Shown: positions 7,207 to 16,368, counted from the stretch's first letter. The stretch is 40,066 nucleotides of DNA from an uncultured Elusimicrobiales bacterium (GCA_944324095.1 CALUUY010000009.1:1-40066); one strand, 5' to 3'. Translations and numbers: made by a program. The notes: generated by a model from the sequence alone, not told the origin.

Positions 7207-10116
7207 ATGAAAAGCATTAAAGTCATCGGCGCCAAAGGGCACAACTTAAAAAACATCACGGTAGAAATACCCAAAGACAAAATGACGGTAGTTACCGGGC
7301 TTTCAGGTTCGGGCAAAAGCTCGCTGGCGTTTGACACCATCTACGCCGAAGGCCAGCGGCGGTATGTGGAAAGTATGTCCGCCTATGCCCGGCAATTTTT
7401 GGAATTAATGGAAAAACCGGACGTGGAACACATTGAAGGGCTCTCCCCCGCTATTTCCATTGAGCAGAGAAATCCTTCCAAAAACCCGCGTTCCACCGTG
7501 GCCACGGTAACGGAAATTTACGATTATCTTCGTCTTTTGTTTGCCCGTATTGGCAAACGCCACTGCCCGCAGTGCGGCCGCCCCGTGGAAACCTGGAGCG
7601 TACAGGGCATAGCGCAGGACATTTTAAAAAAATTTAATGAAAGCACCGTTTATATACTCTCCCCCTTGGTACAAGGCCGGGCCGGAACGTATGAGGAACT
7701 TTTTGCCAAGCTCAAAAAAGAAGGCTATGTAAAAGCGCGGGTGGACGGCGTGATTACCGAGGTAGCCCAGCCCCCTGTGTTGGAACGCTACAAAAAACAC
7801 ACCATAGAATTGGTGGCCGACGAAATTTTTGTGGAAGAATTTGAGAAAGAACGCTTAACCGAAAGTTTGGAAAACGCCCTCAAATACTCCAAAGGCCTGG
7901 TGCACATCCTGGAAACGCAAGCCCAATCCCCGCGAGAATTTACTTACAGCGAAAACAACGCCTGCGCCCACTGCGGCATTGGGTTTAGCGAACTGGAACC
8001 GCGTTTATTTTCTTTCAACTCCCCCTACGGGGCCTGCCCGGACTGCAACGGCCTGGGCCTTAAAATAGAGGTGGACGAAGATTTAGTAGTGCCGGACGGG
8101 TCTTTATCTATTAACGAAGGCGCCATCGCCGCGTGGGACAACCCCGTCACCACCCGCACCCATCGCTGGAAAAACTCCTGGAGTGGATATTATTACGATA
8201 TTTTAAAACAAGTGTGCCACCAAAACCACATTTCTATGTCCACCCCGTGGAACAAGCTTTCCCGCGCTCAAAAAGACTTGCTTTTATACGGCAAAGGCAA
8301 CGCCAGCTACACATCTGTTATATCCGGCGGAGAGCAAGATTTTGAAGGCGTCATCACCAACTTAAAACGCCGCTACCAGGAAAGCGAAAGTGAATTTGTA
8401 AAAGAAGAAGTGTACCAGCGTTTTATGCGCGAGGTTACCTGCCCCACCTGCCAAGGAGCTCGCTTAAAACCGGAGGCTCTGTCCGTTTACATCGGCGGCA
8501 AAAACATCCGCCAGATAACGGCTATGCAGGTATCGGCGGCGCTTACGTTTATAAACGGGCTGGAACTTTCCGCCAAAGAGCAGACCATCGCCAAAGACGT
8601 ATTAAAAGAAATCAAGGCGCGGCTGGGTTTTTTAAATAGCGTGGGGCTTTCTTATTTAACCCTTGACCGTAAGAGTCAGACGCTTTCCGGCGGGGAGGCC
8701 CAGCGCATACACCTGGCCACGCAAATAGGCTCCGGCCTAACGGGCGTGCTGTACGTGCTGGACGAACCCACCATCGGCCTGCACTCCCGCGATAACGACC
8801 GCCTGATAGAAACCCTTAAAAACCTGCGGGATTTAGACAATACGCTTATTATTGTAGAACACGACAAAGACACCATTTTAGCCTCTGACTATGTGGTGGA
8901 AATAGGCCCCGGCGCCGGTGAACACGGCGGCCAGATTGTGGCGGCCGAGCCTACCCCGGATTTTTTAAAAAACAATCATTCGCTTACCGCCTCTTATTTA
9001 AACGGGCAACGTATGATACTGCCGCGCCAAACCTTGCGCAAAGGAAACGGCAAAAGCATACAAATTATCGGCGCGCAGCAATTTAATTTAAAAAATATTG
9101 ACGTAAAAATCCCCCTGGGTAAATTTGTGTGTGTGACGGGGGTCTCCGGCTCGGGCAAGAGCACGCTTATACATCAAATTTTATACCGCGCCTTAGCCAA
9201 AAAGTTTTACGGCGCCAAAGACGCCCCCGGCCAGCACAAAGCCATCAAAGGGCTTGAAAACATTGATAAAGTGATTATTGTGGATCAAAGCCCCATTGGC
9301 AAAACGCCGCGCAGCAACCCGGCCACCTATACGGGCGTATTTTCCCACATACGGGATTTATTTGCCCAAATGCCCGAGGCTAAACGCCGCGGCTACAAAC
9401 CGGGGCGGTTTTCGTTCAACGTAAAAGGCGGCCGCTGCGAAAAATGCCAAGGGGACGGCATTTTAAAAATCCAGATGCAGTTCTTGCCGGACATTTACGT
9501 CAAATGCGAAGAATGCAACGGCAAACGTTTTAACGAGGACACCCTGCAAGTAAAATTCAAAGGCAAAAACATTGCCGAAGTATTGGATATGAGCGTAAGC
9601 CAGGCATTGGAATTCTTTGACGCTATCCCCCGCATTAAGCGCATTTTGCAAACCTTAAATGATGTAGGCCTTGGCTACATTAAACTGGGGCAGGCGGCCA
9701 CCACGCTTTCCGGCGGGGAGGCTCAGCGCGTAAAACTGGCGGACGAGCTATCCCGCAAGGGCACCGGCAAAACGCTGTATATTTTGGACGAACCCACAAC
9801 CGGCCTGCACTTTGCCGATATTGACAAGCTGCTGCACGTACTGCACGGCCTGGCGGATAAGGGAAACACGGTGCTAATTATTGAACATAATTTGGACGTT
9901 ATCAAAACAGCGGACTGGCTGATAGACTTAGGCCCTGAAGGTGGAGACAAAGGCGGCCAAATTGTGTGCGAAGGCACGCCTAAAGAAGTTGCCGCGTGTG
10001 CACAATCTTACACCGGCAAATACTTAAAGCCGGAGCTGGACGCGGTGGACGCGTTTTTAAAAGCGCACCCGCAAGAAAAGCTGCACACGCCGGCCAAAAC
10101 CGCTAAGAAAAAATAA
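7207..10116 (+). CDS. uvrA: Excinuclease ABC subunit A
   Basis: The 969-residue DNA-damage sensor of UvrABC nucleotide excision repair has two ABC ATPase modules. Walker [10 protein letters not shown] is at 31-39 and the second, GVSGSGKST, is in the C-terminal half. LSGGEAQR signatures occur in both halves, as do Walker B VLDEPT and ILDEPT. Zinc-finger cysteines are visible as CPQCGRP, CAHCGIG/CPDCNG and [17 protein letters not shown] 7207 fits the family N-terminus ([13 protein letters not shown]). An in-frame TTG at 7171 would add 12 atypical residues, and neither start has a strong ribosome-binding site. It is transcribed alone, divergently from the flippase operon. Confidence 0.97.
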   Translation: MKSIKVIGAKGHNLKNITVEIPKDKMTVVTGLSGSGKSSLAFDTIYAEGQRRYVESMSAYARQFLELMEKPDVEHIEGLSPAISIEQRNPSKNPRSTVATVTEIYDYLRLLFARIGKRHCPQCGRPVETWSVQGIAQDILKKFNESTVYILSPLVQGRAGTYEELFAKLKKEGYVKARVDGVITEVAQPPVLERYKKHTIELVADEIFVEEFEKERLTESLENALKYSKGLVHILETQAQSPREFTYSENNACAHCGIGFSELEPRLFSFNSPYGACPDCNGLGLKIEVDEDLVVPDGSLSINEGAIAAWDNPVTTRTHRWKNSWSGYYYDILKQVCHQNHISMSTPWNKLSRAQKDLLLYGKGNASYTSVISGGEQDFEGVITNLKRRYQESESEFVKEEVYQRFMREVTCPTCQGARLKPEALSVYIGGKNIRQITAMQVSAALTFINGLELSAKEQTIAKDVLKEIKARLGFLNSVGLSYLTLDRKSQTLSGGEAQRIHLATQIGSGLTGVLYVLDEPTIGLHSRDNDRLIETLKNLRDLDNTLIIVEHDKDTILASDYVVEIGPGAGEHGGQIVAAEPTPDFLKNNHSLTASYLNGQRMILPRQTLRKGNGKSIQIIGAQQFNLKNIDVKIPLGKFVCVTGVSGSGKSTLIHQILYRALAKKFYGAKDAPGQHKAIKGLENIDKVIIVDQSPIGKTPRSNPATYTGVFSHIRDLFAQMPEAKRRGYKPGRFSFNVKGGRCEKCQGDGILKIQMQFLPDIYVKCEECNGKRFNEDTLQVKFKGKNIAEVLDMSVSQALEFFDAIPRIKRILQTLNDVGLGYIKLGQAATTLSGGEAQRVKLADELSRKGTGKTLYILDEPTTGLHFADIDKLLHVLHGLADKGNTVLIIEHNLDVIKTADWLIDLGPEGGDKGGQIVCEGTPKEVAACAQSYTGKYLKPELDAVDAFLKAHPQEKLHTPAKTAKKK

Positions 10117-10130
10117 CCCCAAAGCGCAAT

Positions 10131-10161
10131 AAACTACTGTGGGGATTCCCCACAGTAGTTT
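10131..10161 (+). terminator. Perfect hairpin after uvrA
   Basis: A 14-bp perfect stem (AAACTACTGTGGGG, loop ATT, and its complement) lies 14 bases after the uvrA stop. There is no run of T after it on either strand. It may act as a weak terminator or an mRNA 3'-end stabiliser. Confidence 0.5.
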
Positions 10162-10264
10162 ATCCGTGTGTAAAACAGCACCGTAAAATAACCATACGAA
10201 AGTATCCTGCAACATAAATACCCCTTATATTTCTAATAGAGGTTATAAAGTGGAAATATTTCTA

Positions 10265-10765
10265 TTAAAATGGAAAAAGAACTCCCAGCGTATTATCTGT
10301 AATAGGGTCTTTTCCAGACAAACTTTTACAAGATTTAACTCCTTTTTCTGTTTGAGGCATACACCAGCGTCCCGCTGGAGCATTATTTATATTTGATACT
10401 TGGGGAGTAACTATCGTAAGCATATAATCTCCTTTTTTGTCTTGTGCAAAAGGAACTCCATACCAAACATAATCAAAATTTTTAGTTGAAAAGCTCAGCC
10501 CACTTTCCACTTTATCTTCAAATCCTTCATATGCAATATCTGGCTCTCCACAAGCATCCAAACGCCCACCATTAGACAATAAACACATATTCACATTATC
10601 TGCAATTTTTTTAAGAATAATCATTGCTTCGGATACCCGGCTTTTTTCCACCGCTTTTTCATACTGTGGCAAAGCCACGCTGGCTAATATCCCTATAATT
10701 AATACCACCACCAACAGTTCAATAAGCGTAAACCCGTCCAATCGCCCCACCATATGGTTTTTCAT
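10265..10765 (-). CDS. Type IV pilin-like protein
   Basis: The 166-residue prepilin has the leader MKNHMVGRLDG and then FTLIELLVVVLIIGILASVALPQ, so prepilin peptidase would cut after G11 and methylate F12. E5 of the mature protein is present. The first ~30 residues form the hydrophobic helix used in pilus or pseudopilus assembly. The globular part is short and has cysteines (CLLSNGGRLDACGE, RWCM, KSCKS) that may form disulfides. ATG 10765 has AAGGAG 7 bases upstream. It stands alone, with no assembly genes nearby. The globular part uses more AT-rich DNA than the neighbouring genes, as expected for a fast-diverging surface protein. Major pilin, minor pilin or pseudopilin cannot be separated. 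Confidence 0.9.
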   Translation of the reverse strand: MKNHMVGRLDGFTLIELLVVVLIIGILASVALPQYEKAVEKSRVSEAMIILKKIADNVNMCLLSNGGRLDACGEPDIAYEGFEDKVESGLSFSTKNFDYVWYGVPFAQDKKGDYMLTIVTPQVSNINNAPAGRWCMPQTEKGVKSCKSLSGKDPITDNTLGVLFPF

Positions 10766-10784
10766 TTTACACTCCTTTTTTGAT

Positions 10785-10809
10785 TAAATTTGATTCCTAA
10801 TCAAATTTA
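10785..10809. promoter_or_regulatory. Inverted repeat upstream of the first pilin gene
   Basis: TAAATTTGATT and AATCAAATTTA form perfect 11-bp arms with a 3-base centre, 20 bases before the pilin start codon and next to an A12 tract (10811-10822). It could be a repressor or activator site, or a leader hairpin. It lies between the divergent pilin and ybaK genes. Confidence 0.4.
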
Positions 10810-10837
10810 TAAAAAAAAAAAAACAAAACAACCCCTT

Positions 10838-10867
10838 TTTAAAACAGTCGGTCAAAAATTCTATAAT
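10838..10867 (+). promoter_or_regulatory. Putative promoter giving a leaderless ybaK mRNA
   Basis: TATAAT (10862-10867) lies only 9 bases before the ybaK ATG, with a weak TTTAAA (10838-10843) 18 bases upstream. No Shine-Dalgarno sequence precedes the ATG. If this -10 is used, transcription would begin within a few bases of the start codon. Confidence 0.4.
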
Positions 10868-10876
10868 TTAAATAAG

Positions 10877-11359
10877 ATGAAAGAAAAAATACACAAAACA
10901 AACGCCGCCCGCCAGCTGGACGACTTAGCCATTGCATACGAACTTATCCCCTATACCGTGGATGAAGAAGACCTCAGCGCTCAGCACGTAGCCGCCTCTT
11001 TAAACGAAAACATAGACCAAGTGTACAAAACCCTGGTTTTACGCGGGGAACGCACCGGCCTGTTTGTGTGCGTGATACCCGGCGCGGCCGAGCTGGATTT
11101 AAAACTAGCCGCCAAGGCCGCTGGGGACAAAGACTGCGCTATGATTCACGTTAAAGAATTAATGCCCCTCACCGGTTACGTGCGCGGGGGCTGTTCCCCC
11201 CTGGGTATGAAAAAGCACTACCCCACTTTTGTGCACGAAGATTGCATTTTGTGGGATTACATTTACGTAAGCGCCGGCCAGCGCGGCCTGCAGCTTAAAT
11301 TAAACCCGCAAGACTTGTTAAAAGCCGCCCACGCCCAAGCCGTTGCCCTGTGCAGATAA
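10877..11359 (+). CDS. ybaK: Cys-tRNA(Pro)/Cys-tRNA(Cys) deacylase, YbaK/EbsC family
   Basis: The 160-residue cytoplasmic editing protein hydrolyses Cys mischarged on tRNA-Pro in trans. Family marks are HVAASLNENIDQVYKTLVLRG, with the conserved lysine in VYKTLV, then VIPGAAELDLKLAAKA and the glycine-rich GYVRGGCSPLGMKKHYPTF. ATG 10877 gives the standard family length. The frame is open 29 codons further upstream, but those residues are lysine-rich translated A-tract and not family sequence. It stands between a divergent pilin gene and the RDD gene, with no functional link evident. Confidence 0.93.
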   Translation: MKEKIHKTNAARQLDDLAIAYELIPYTVDEEDLSAQHVAASLNENIDQVYKTLVLRGERTGLFVCVIPGAAELDLKLAAKAAGDKDCAMIHVKELMPLTGYVRGGCSPLGMKKHYPTFVHEDCILWDYIYVSAGQRGLQLKLNPQDLLKAAHAQAVALCR

Positions 11360-11380
11360 CCGCTTAGGCCGGTTAAAAAC

Positions 11381-11408
11381 TTGCCAAAACCGTTGCTTTT
11401 CTTATACT
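11381..11408 (+). promoter_or_regulatory. Promoter of the RDD-pilin-like gene
   Basis: TTGCCA (11381-11386) and TATACT (11403-11408) are 16 bases apart. The same layout, TTGC plus TATACT at 16 bases with a following AT, precedes the pilin gene at 16480. The gene's ribosome-binding site AAGGAG lies 7 bases before the ATG. Confidence 0.5.
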
Positions 11409-11441
11409 ATAAAAGAAAGTCTTTTTAGAAGGAGATTAACT

Positions 11442-12266
11442 ATGTACGCAGGCGTATGGAAACGTTTCTTTGCTTTTTTGATTGACGCAGCCGTATTTGT
11501 TATTTTATTATGGGCGCTTACGCAAATGGCCGGTATTACCACGGCGTCCGTGGCGATGGTGGTCATCATTTGGCTGTATTATGCATTGATGGAAAGTTCC
11601 CCCGTGCAAGCCAGTTTGGGTAAAATTATTATGGGTTTAAAAGTGGTTGACCGCCGCGGACGGCGCTTAACTTTCTGGCAAGCTACGGAACGTATCCTTT
11701 CCAAACTGGTTACAAACATTACGTTTTATTTTGGTTTTTTTGTGGCCGCGTTTGACCATAAAAAACAAACTTTGCACGACCGTATCAGCCACAGCACCGT
11801 TATCCTTAAAAATACGGAATTTGACCCCGATGACTTTGTAGAAACGGAAGAAACGTCCCTCACGTTAGTAACCATTGTGTCCATTTTGCTGGCGTTGGTA
11901 TTTGTGTCGGCCCTGCTAATGACGGTAGCCTTGCCGCAGTACCGCCAGATGGCAAGCCAGGTGGAAACCACCGTTATTGCCGAGGCGTTGGGCCGTGCAG
12001 AAGCTTTACAATTAAAACGCGTAAAAGAAGAAAATTTAGACCCCAATGTATGGCAGGGTGATTTTAACGAATGTAAAAAACTTACCCCCCGCATTTTAAA
12101 ATGCCCCGGCTTTGAAATGATGCTTATGCCAGCCGGCATTACCGCGGCCGTACGCACCCCGGCGGGGGATTTGCTCTACACGCTGTTTAAACCGTATGAC
12201 GGCTCCCCTATGGTCTGCACCGCCGCTTTGCCGGAAGGGAAAAACATTTGCAGTGAAATAAATTAA
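11442..12266 (+). CDS. RDD-family membrane protein fused to a pilin-like C-terminal module
   Basis: The 274-residue product has an RDD domain at about 1-122. It opens YAGVWKRFFAFLIDAAVF with the family R and D residues, has transmembrane helices near 9-27 and 33-50, then SLGKIIMGLKVVD and the closing KKQTLHDRISHSTV. RDD proteins are membrane proteins of mostly unknown role. Residues 140-274 are a second module: a hydrophobic helix ending in VALPQY, the same hexapeptide that ends the conserved helix of both pilins here, then an amphipathic helix and a globular part with four cysteines (211, 221, 259, 270). There is no G-FTLIE cleavage site, so the helix would stay membrane-anchored. ATG 11442 has AAGGAG 7 bases upstream. 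The RDD call is firm; the pilin resemblance is my reading. Confidence 0.82.
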   Translation: MYAGVWKRFFAFLIDAAVFVILLWALTQMAGITTASVAMVVIIWLYYALMESSPVQASLGKIIMGLKVVDRRGRRLTFWQATERILSKLVTNITFYFGFFVAAFDHKKQTLHDRISHSTVILKNTEFDPDDFVETEETSLTLVTIVSILLALVFVSALLMTVALPQYRQMASQVETTVIAEALGRAEALQLKRVKEENLDPNVWQGDFNECKKLTPRILKCPGFEMMLMPAGITAAVRTPAGDLLYTLFKPYDGSPMVCTAALPEGKNICSEIN

Positions 12267-12283
12267 ATAGTTGTTTTGTTTTA

Positions 12284-12314
12284 AAAAGCTCCCCGCCGCG
12301 CGCGGGGAGCTTTT
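12284..12314. terminator. Strong intrinsic terminator after the RDD gene
   Basis: AAAAGCTCCCCGC and its complement form a 13-bp stem with a 5-base loop, A-tract before and T-tract after, so it can stop transcription in both directions. It begins 18 bases after the stop codon. Confidence 0.85.
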
Positions 12315-12576
12315 GTTATTGTTAGCTTTCTGTGCACTCCACACAAAAACGCCCCGCCACTGCCTATGCATAACCGAAACCACCCTGTTAAAACAAAAAG
12401 GGATAGCCGGGCTAACAAAAAACTTTTTATTTAGGGCTTTGGAAATTAAAAACTAACTTTTTATCGCCCAGCCGGTGCGTTTTTATTCCTTTCCCCTTTT
12501 TCCGCGTTCAGCCGCACTATCATCCTTCTTGCCTTTTGCGTTTCCGGCCCCTAACGCCCTAAATCCGCCCAACAAA
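12315..12576. other. Intergenic stretch with no recognisable gene
   Basis: About 260 bases between the RDD terminator and the next terminator contain no reading frame with a ribosome-binding site or family resemblance. They hold only short C- and T-rich tracts and an 11-base TAGCCGGGCTA palindrome near 12402. Confidence 0.5.
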
Positions 12577-12602
12577 AAGCCCCCGCCGTTTGGCAGGGGC
12601 TT
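12577..12602 (-). terminator. Terminator of the exported orphan gene
   Basis: On the minus strand AAGCCCCTGCC pairs with GGCGGGGGCTT (one G-U pair) around AAAC and runs into TTTTTG, 20 bases past the stop of the gene at 12622-13734. Confidence 0.75.
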
Positions 12603-12621
12603 AAGATGAGGTGTTTATAAA

Positions 12622-13734
12622 TTACTTTGCCGTATGAACAATTAAGCGGTAATCATACTTTAAAATATGGCGCAGCGGTTCAACGGCGGTTTGCAAGAGG
12701 AGGTCATCCCCATACGCCCCGTTTTGGAAAAACACATTTTGTTCCCAGGTCAAATTTTGTGCACTAAAACGGTTCCACAAAGAATTGATTTGCTGTTGTT
12801 GGTCAAAAGGAGTAGTAACCGCTACCAAGACTTTCTGCCCGGGGCCTACCTGCGCGGCTAATTCCTGTGCTCCGTCGGCAGTAATTACCACCATTGCAGC
12901 AGACGGATCCGCCTGCAACACCGTTTGACGCAACTGGCCAATGCCTTCCAGCCGATACAGCCGGCTTACACCCTGGCGGGCAGCCAAAATCTGCTTATCA
13001 GCACCCAGCATTTGGGAAAGTTCTTTTAAGCCGTTTTCATCCAAGTTGCGCACCGAAGACGTACCATTGGGCAAAAAGCTCTGCAACGTGTTATTACGCA
13101 AGTTAACGGCCGCAACATATTTAAACTTACCGCTGCAAGCTAATTGCTCAAACATAGCGTCCTTACCGGCCGCGGACTGGAAATCTTTAAACAAGGCCAC
13201 TAATCCGCCTTCTTCGGTTTGAACATACATACGGCGGTTAATCATAATATTGCCCAGTTTATCAAACAGTTCCAACGCACCTAAAGAAGATTCCGCACCA
13301 ATATTCATAAACACAACGGGGTTGGCTTTTTCGTTAGAGAAATGAGCGCGGAATGGTTTGGTTAAAAACACACGGGTGTCCACTTGATAGGCAGAAGCGG
13401 CCGCCTTGCGGGCGTCTTCCACCGCAACATAAATATTTTTGAAACCCTCTTTCGACAAAGCGGAAAAAGCAGCCGCTTTGGAAGAGAAGCGTTTCAAATC
13501 CGCTTTTCTAGAGGCAGACAGAGCAATAGGTTCCAACTCAACAGAAGATGCTTTTTTTACAGATTCTTCGAGCGTTTTGGAAGCTTTAAACATATTCGAC
13601 AAGGCACTTCTTTCCGCCTGAGAATTGGCTAAACGGCGTATAGCCGGGCCCAAGTTTTTTTGGGCAAAAGCCGCCTGGTTTAATACTAAACCGGCTGCTA
13701 CCAACATCAACATCATATAAGGTTTCTTTATCAT
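12622..13734 (-). CDS. Exported orphan protein with upstream GGGCCTA elements
   Basis: The 370-residue product begins with a Sec signal peptide cut after AFA (residues 1-24, MIKKPYMMLMLVAAGLVLNQ then AAFA). A K/S/A-rich helical segment follows (25-95), then mixed alpha/beta sequence with hydrophobic strands (NPVVFMNIG, AMVVITADG, KVLVAVTTPF) that look like a Rossmann-type or receiver-like fold without recognisable catalytic residues. I cannot assign a family. Of the other two exported genes with the same upstream elements (17290-18477 and 29621-30346), the first also has a long helical N-terminus before a folded C-terminal part. It is monocistronic with its own terminator. Location should be periplasm or cell surface. 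Confidence 0.7.
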   Translation of the reverse strand: MIKKPYMMLMLVAAGLVLNQAAFAQKNLGPAIRRLANSQAERSALSNMFKASKTLEESVKKASSVELEPIALSASRKADLKRFSSKAAAFSALSKEGFKNIYVAVEDARKAAASAYQVDTRVFLTKPFRAHFSNEKANPVVFMNIGAESSLGALELFDKLGNIMINRRMYVQTEEGGLVALFKDFQSAAGKDAMFEQLACSGKFKYVAAVNLRNNTLQSFLPNGTSSVRNLDENGLKELSQMLGADKQILAARQGVSRLYRLEGIGQLRQTVLQADPSAAMVVITADGAQELAAQVGPGQKVLVAVTTPFDQQQQINSLWNRFSAQNLTWEQNVFFQNGAYGDDLLLQTAVEPLRHILKYDYRLIVHTAK

Positions 13735-13777
13735 AATTATATGTTACCCTTTTATAAAATACCTAGACAGGGCCTTT

Positions 13778-13809
13778 AGACCTAAATGAACCAGGAAAAA
13801 GGGCCTAGA
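13778..13809 (-). promoter_or_regulatory. Paired GGGCCTA-type element upstream of the exported orphan
   Basis: Written on the plus strand, GGGCCTAGA (13801-13809) and the weaker AGACCTAAA (13778-13786) are 23 bases apart, 67 and 44 bases from the start codon at 13734. A third core, GGGCC, is at 13770. The same arrangement occurs before the exported-protein genes starting at 18477 and 30346. It is presumably a shared activator, repressor or alternative-promoter site. Confidence 0.5.
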
Positions 13810-13879
13810 TGATGTTTTGCGTGCAAAAGTTGCTTGTTTTTTGTAAAATATTAATACACAATAAATTTGCCGTTGTTAT

Positions 13880-13952
13880 GCCGAGATAGCTCAGCTGGTA
13901 GAGCAACCGCTTCGTAAGCGGTAGGTCCGGGGTTCGATCCCCCGTCTCGGCT
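13880..13952 (+). tRNA. tRNA-Thr (anticodon CGT)
   Basis: A 73-base cloverleaf has acceptor arm GCCGAGA/TCTCGGC, a D-loop with AGCTCAGCTGGTAGAGC, anticodon stem ACCGC/GCGGT around TTCGTAA, and T-arm GGGGTTCGATCCCC. The anticodon is CGT (13913-13915), reading ACG. The CCA end is not encoded; a T7 tract follows directly and could terminate transcription. Confidence 0.97.
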
Positions 13953-14024
13953 TTTTTTATTGCCTTTTTGCGTCTTAGGCCCGTTTTCAACTTTAGCAGA
14001 GCCGTCCATTTTTACCCCACTATA

Positions 14025-14051
14025 CAACCCCCCCGCCGCCGGCGGGGGGTT
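14025..14051 (-). terminator. GC-rich hairpin after the second ligase-like gene
   Basis: A C-rich arm and its G-rich complement (AACCCCCC...GGGGGGTT) form a strong stem 26 bases past the stop codon of the gene at 14077-16368. There is no T tract after it on the minus strand, so termination may be inefficient. Confidence 0.5.
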
Positions 14052-14076
14052 AAATTATTTACTGGGACTACCGTAT

Positions 14077-16368
14077 TTAGCGTTGCGGGAAAGCGGCCGC
14101 CACCCGTTTTTCCAAGGCGTCTATACGCGGGTCATTGCGCATTTTTTCAAGCCAATGCGGCTGGGTGACGCCTTCCGGCCCGCGGCGGTAAGCGGCTATC
14201 CAGGAGCGGGCCTCGTCGGGCTGGCGCTGCAAAATGGCTGACTGGATTAAAAAAATGTATGTAGCCGGATTAACCGGGTCTAACAACAAAGAATATTTAA
14301 AGCTGGCTTGGGCTAAATCCATATTTTTTAAAGCCTGTTCTTTGTATTTATTGTATTGGGCCACGTCTGCCGCGTGGGCTGCCATATCCGAATATTTTAA
14401 CGCGGCCGTATAATAAAACTCCCCATACGCCTGATGTAACAAGGCGTGATTGGGAGAGGCCGCTTTTACGACGGCTAAATCTCTTAATACCCTTTCATAA
14501 TCCGTCGCCGCAGAGGACTCGTCTCCTTTTTGGGCGTTAAAAGTTTTCTCAAAATCCAACCGGCTGGCCAGCATTGTACCGCGATATTGCCGGTAGGCTG
14601 TATTGAACGGATTGGCCGTTATGGCCTTTTGAAAATACGACAGGGCCCCCTCATACTGGTTACGCGCCGCAAAACCGGTGGCAACGCCGTAATAATGGTC
14701 AGCCAGAAAACCGTTAAAGCCCCAATACCCCACTGCCGGTACAATCAACAATACAACCAACGCCCCAACCCGCGTATAACCTGCCGCCGCACGCAACGTT
14801 ACGGCGCACACCCCTAAAGAGGCAACCAAAAACACTATCCACGCCGCCGCCTTTAAACAAACCTCACCAAAGCTTTCCCCGCTCATCACTTGTGTAATAG
14901 AACTAAAGCGCCCTATCAACACCACACATACATACAAAACACTCCCCCATACTAATAGCCGTAATATCCATACAGCCGGGCCGGGGTTAGGCTCCGGGGC
15001 CGGGGAGGGGCCGTCCCCCACCGCCAAGGCCGTGCAAGAGGAAGTTTCCTGCGGGCGGGAAAGCGCCGTCACTATCCCCAAAAACAAAGCAAAAAACACA
15101 CCGCTGGAGGCAAAGCGTATGCTTACGTCCACCTGGTTGTGTATCAAAATACCCGCCAGCGCGCAGGCATACCCCCATAACCAATAGTTTTGGGGCTGGG
15201 TTTCCCCTCGGGCAGCTTGCAGGCGTTTATGCGCGGCAAAAAACACAAACAGAATCATCCATAAAAACAAAATTAACCCCACCGAACCCACCGTGGCCCA
15301 TTGTTCCAGTATTTCATTTTCAGCGTGTTGGGTTTCCGTATTATGGGCGTTTTCTATAAAAAAGATTTGGGGTTTTTTATAGGCGGGATAAATGGTTTTG
15401 AAACTGCCCACCCCGCTGCCCAATACCGGGGAATCCTGCACCATAGAAAAGGCAGAACCCCACGTGTACAAACGAAAGCCTACCGAATCCACCCTTTTTA
15501 ACGCATATATCCCCGCCAAAACCACCACCCCCGCCAATACGCAGGCCACCGCTATATTTACGCGTTTGCGGTACACCGCTAAGCGAGAAGGAAAATAATT
15601 GATGTACGCCGTCACCCCCGCCGCCGTCACCGCGCCAAAGGCCAGCCAAGCGCCTTTACTTTGGGTAAAAAACAAATCCACCACGCTTAACCCCATTAAC
15701 ACCAGCAGGCTTTTTTGGCGCGTGCGTAAAAACTCCGCCCATACTACAAAAAAAGAAAAGACCAGAAAATCCCCAAAAAAGTTGGGGTTAGCCAAGGTGG
15801 AGAAAATACGCTTGCCAAAAAATGCACGCCCAGGCATAAAATCTACCCCCGGGAAAAACCCGTCCAACACCTGTAAAAACCCATACCCGCACGCAATCCA
15901 CGCCGCCCACACAATACAACGGCTCAACACCCGTGCAGAAAAAAGCCTAAACTGCCCCAGCGCCATCAAAGTTAACCCAAAATACACCGCATAACGGGTA
16001 AACTCAGCCCACCCTTCCGTGCGGTACGGGGCCCAAACCATAGACAAAAGCGTAAAAGCATAATACCCCACAAATACCGCATACCACGCCCCGGTTTGCT
16101 TGGTTAAAAAGAAGCGTTTTTCCTGCACCAGCAAAGAGGCCCACCATACAATCAACGCACCGCCGCCACACAATAAAAGCGTATTTTTGGCTTGGGCGGT
16201 ATCAAACGTACCAGTAAAAATAGAAAGGGTAATAAATAAACACAACAGCCCGCTCCCCCACGCTAAGGCTTTACGCACAAAGCTGGAAACGGGCGAAAAT
16301 ACCGCTAACGCAGCCTGTGGGGCCGCCGCTGATTTTTTAGAAGAAAAACGTTTTTTAGACATATTCAT
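14077..16368 (-). CDS. Second O-antigen ligase-like (Wzy_C) membrane protein with TPRs
   Basis: The 763-residue polytopic protein has the architecture of the one at 240-2843. A lysine/serine-rich cytoplasmic N-terminus precedes about a dozen transmembrane segments. The ligase-type marks are LANPNFFGDF, RLYTWGS, SPVLGSGVGSF and HAENEILEQW, and a C-terminal helical TPR region covers about 560-763. It probably transfers or polymerises lipid-linked glycans at the periplasmic face. It is divergent from a pilin gene (16480) with 111 bases between, which raises the possibility of a PglL/TfpO-like pilin glycosyltransferase; that is inference. The start may be ATG 16368 or ATG 16362, both with weak ribosome-binding sites. 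Confidence 0.8.
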   Translation of the reverse strand: MNMSKKRFSSKKSAAAPQAALAVFSPVSSFVRKALAWGSGLLCLFITLSIFTGTFDTAQAKNTLLLCGGGALIVWWASLLVQEKRFFLTKQTGAWYAVFVGYYAFTLLSMVWAPYRTEGWAEFTRYAVYFGLTLMALGQFRLFSARVLSRCIVWAAWIACGYGFLQVLDGFFPGVDFMPGRAFFGKRIFSTLANPNFFGDFLVFSFFVVWAEFLRTRQKSLLVLMGLSVVDLFFTQSKGAWLAFGAVTAAGVTAYINYFPSRLAVYRKRVNIAVACVLAGVVVLAGIYALKRVDSVGFRLYTWGSAFSMVQDSPVLGSGVGSFKTIYPAYKKPQIFFIENAHNTETQHAENEILEQWATVGSVGLILFLWMILFVFFAAHKRLQAARGETQPQNYWLWGYACALAGILIHNQVDVSIRFASSGVFFALFLGIVTALSRPQETSSCTALAVGDGPSPAPEPNPGPAVWILRLLVWGSVLYVCVVLIGRFSSITQVMSGESFGEVCLKAAAWIVFLVASLGVCAVTLRAAAGYTRVGALVVLLIVPAVGYWGFNGFLADHYYGVATGFAARNQYEGALSYFQKAITANPFNTAYRQYRGTMLASRLDFEKTFNAQKGDESSAATDYERVLRDLAVVKAASPNHALLHQAYGEFYYTAALKYSDMAAHAADVAQYNKYKEQALKNMDLAQASFKYSLLLDPVNPATYIFLIQSAILQRQPDEARSWIAAYRRGPEGVTQPHWLEKMRNDPRIDALEKRVAAAFPQR

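Noticed and set aside
13805-13990. A 61-residue minus-strand frame across tRNA-Thr
   Set aside because: It is the reverse translation of a clear tRNA and has no coding signs.
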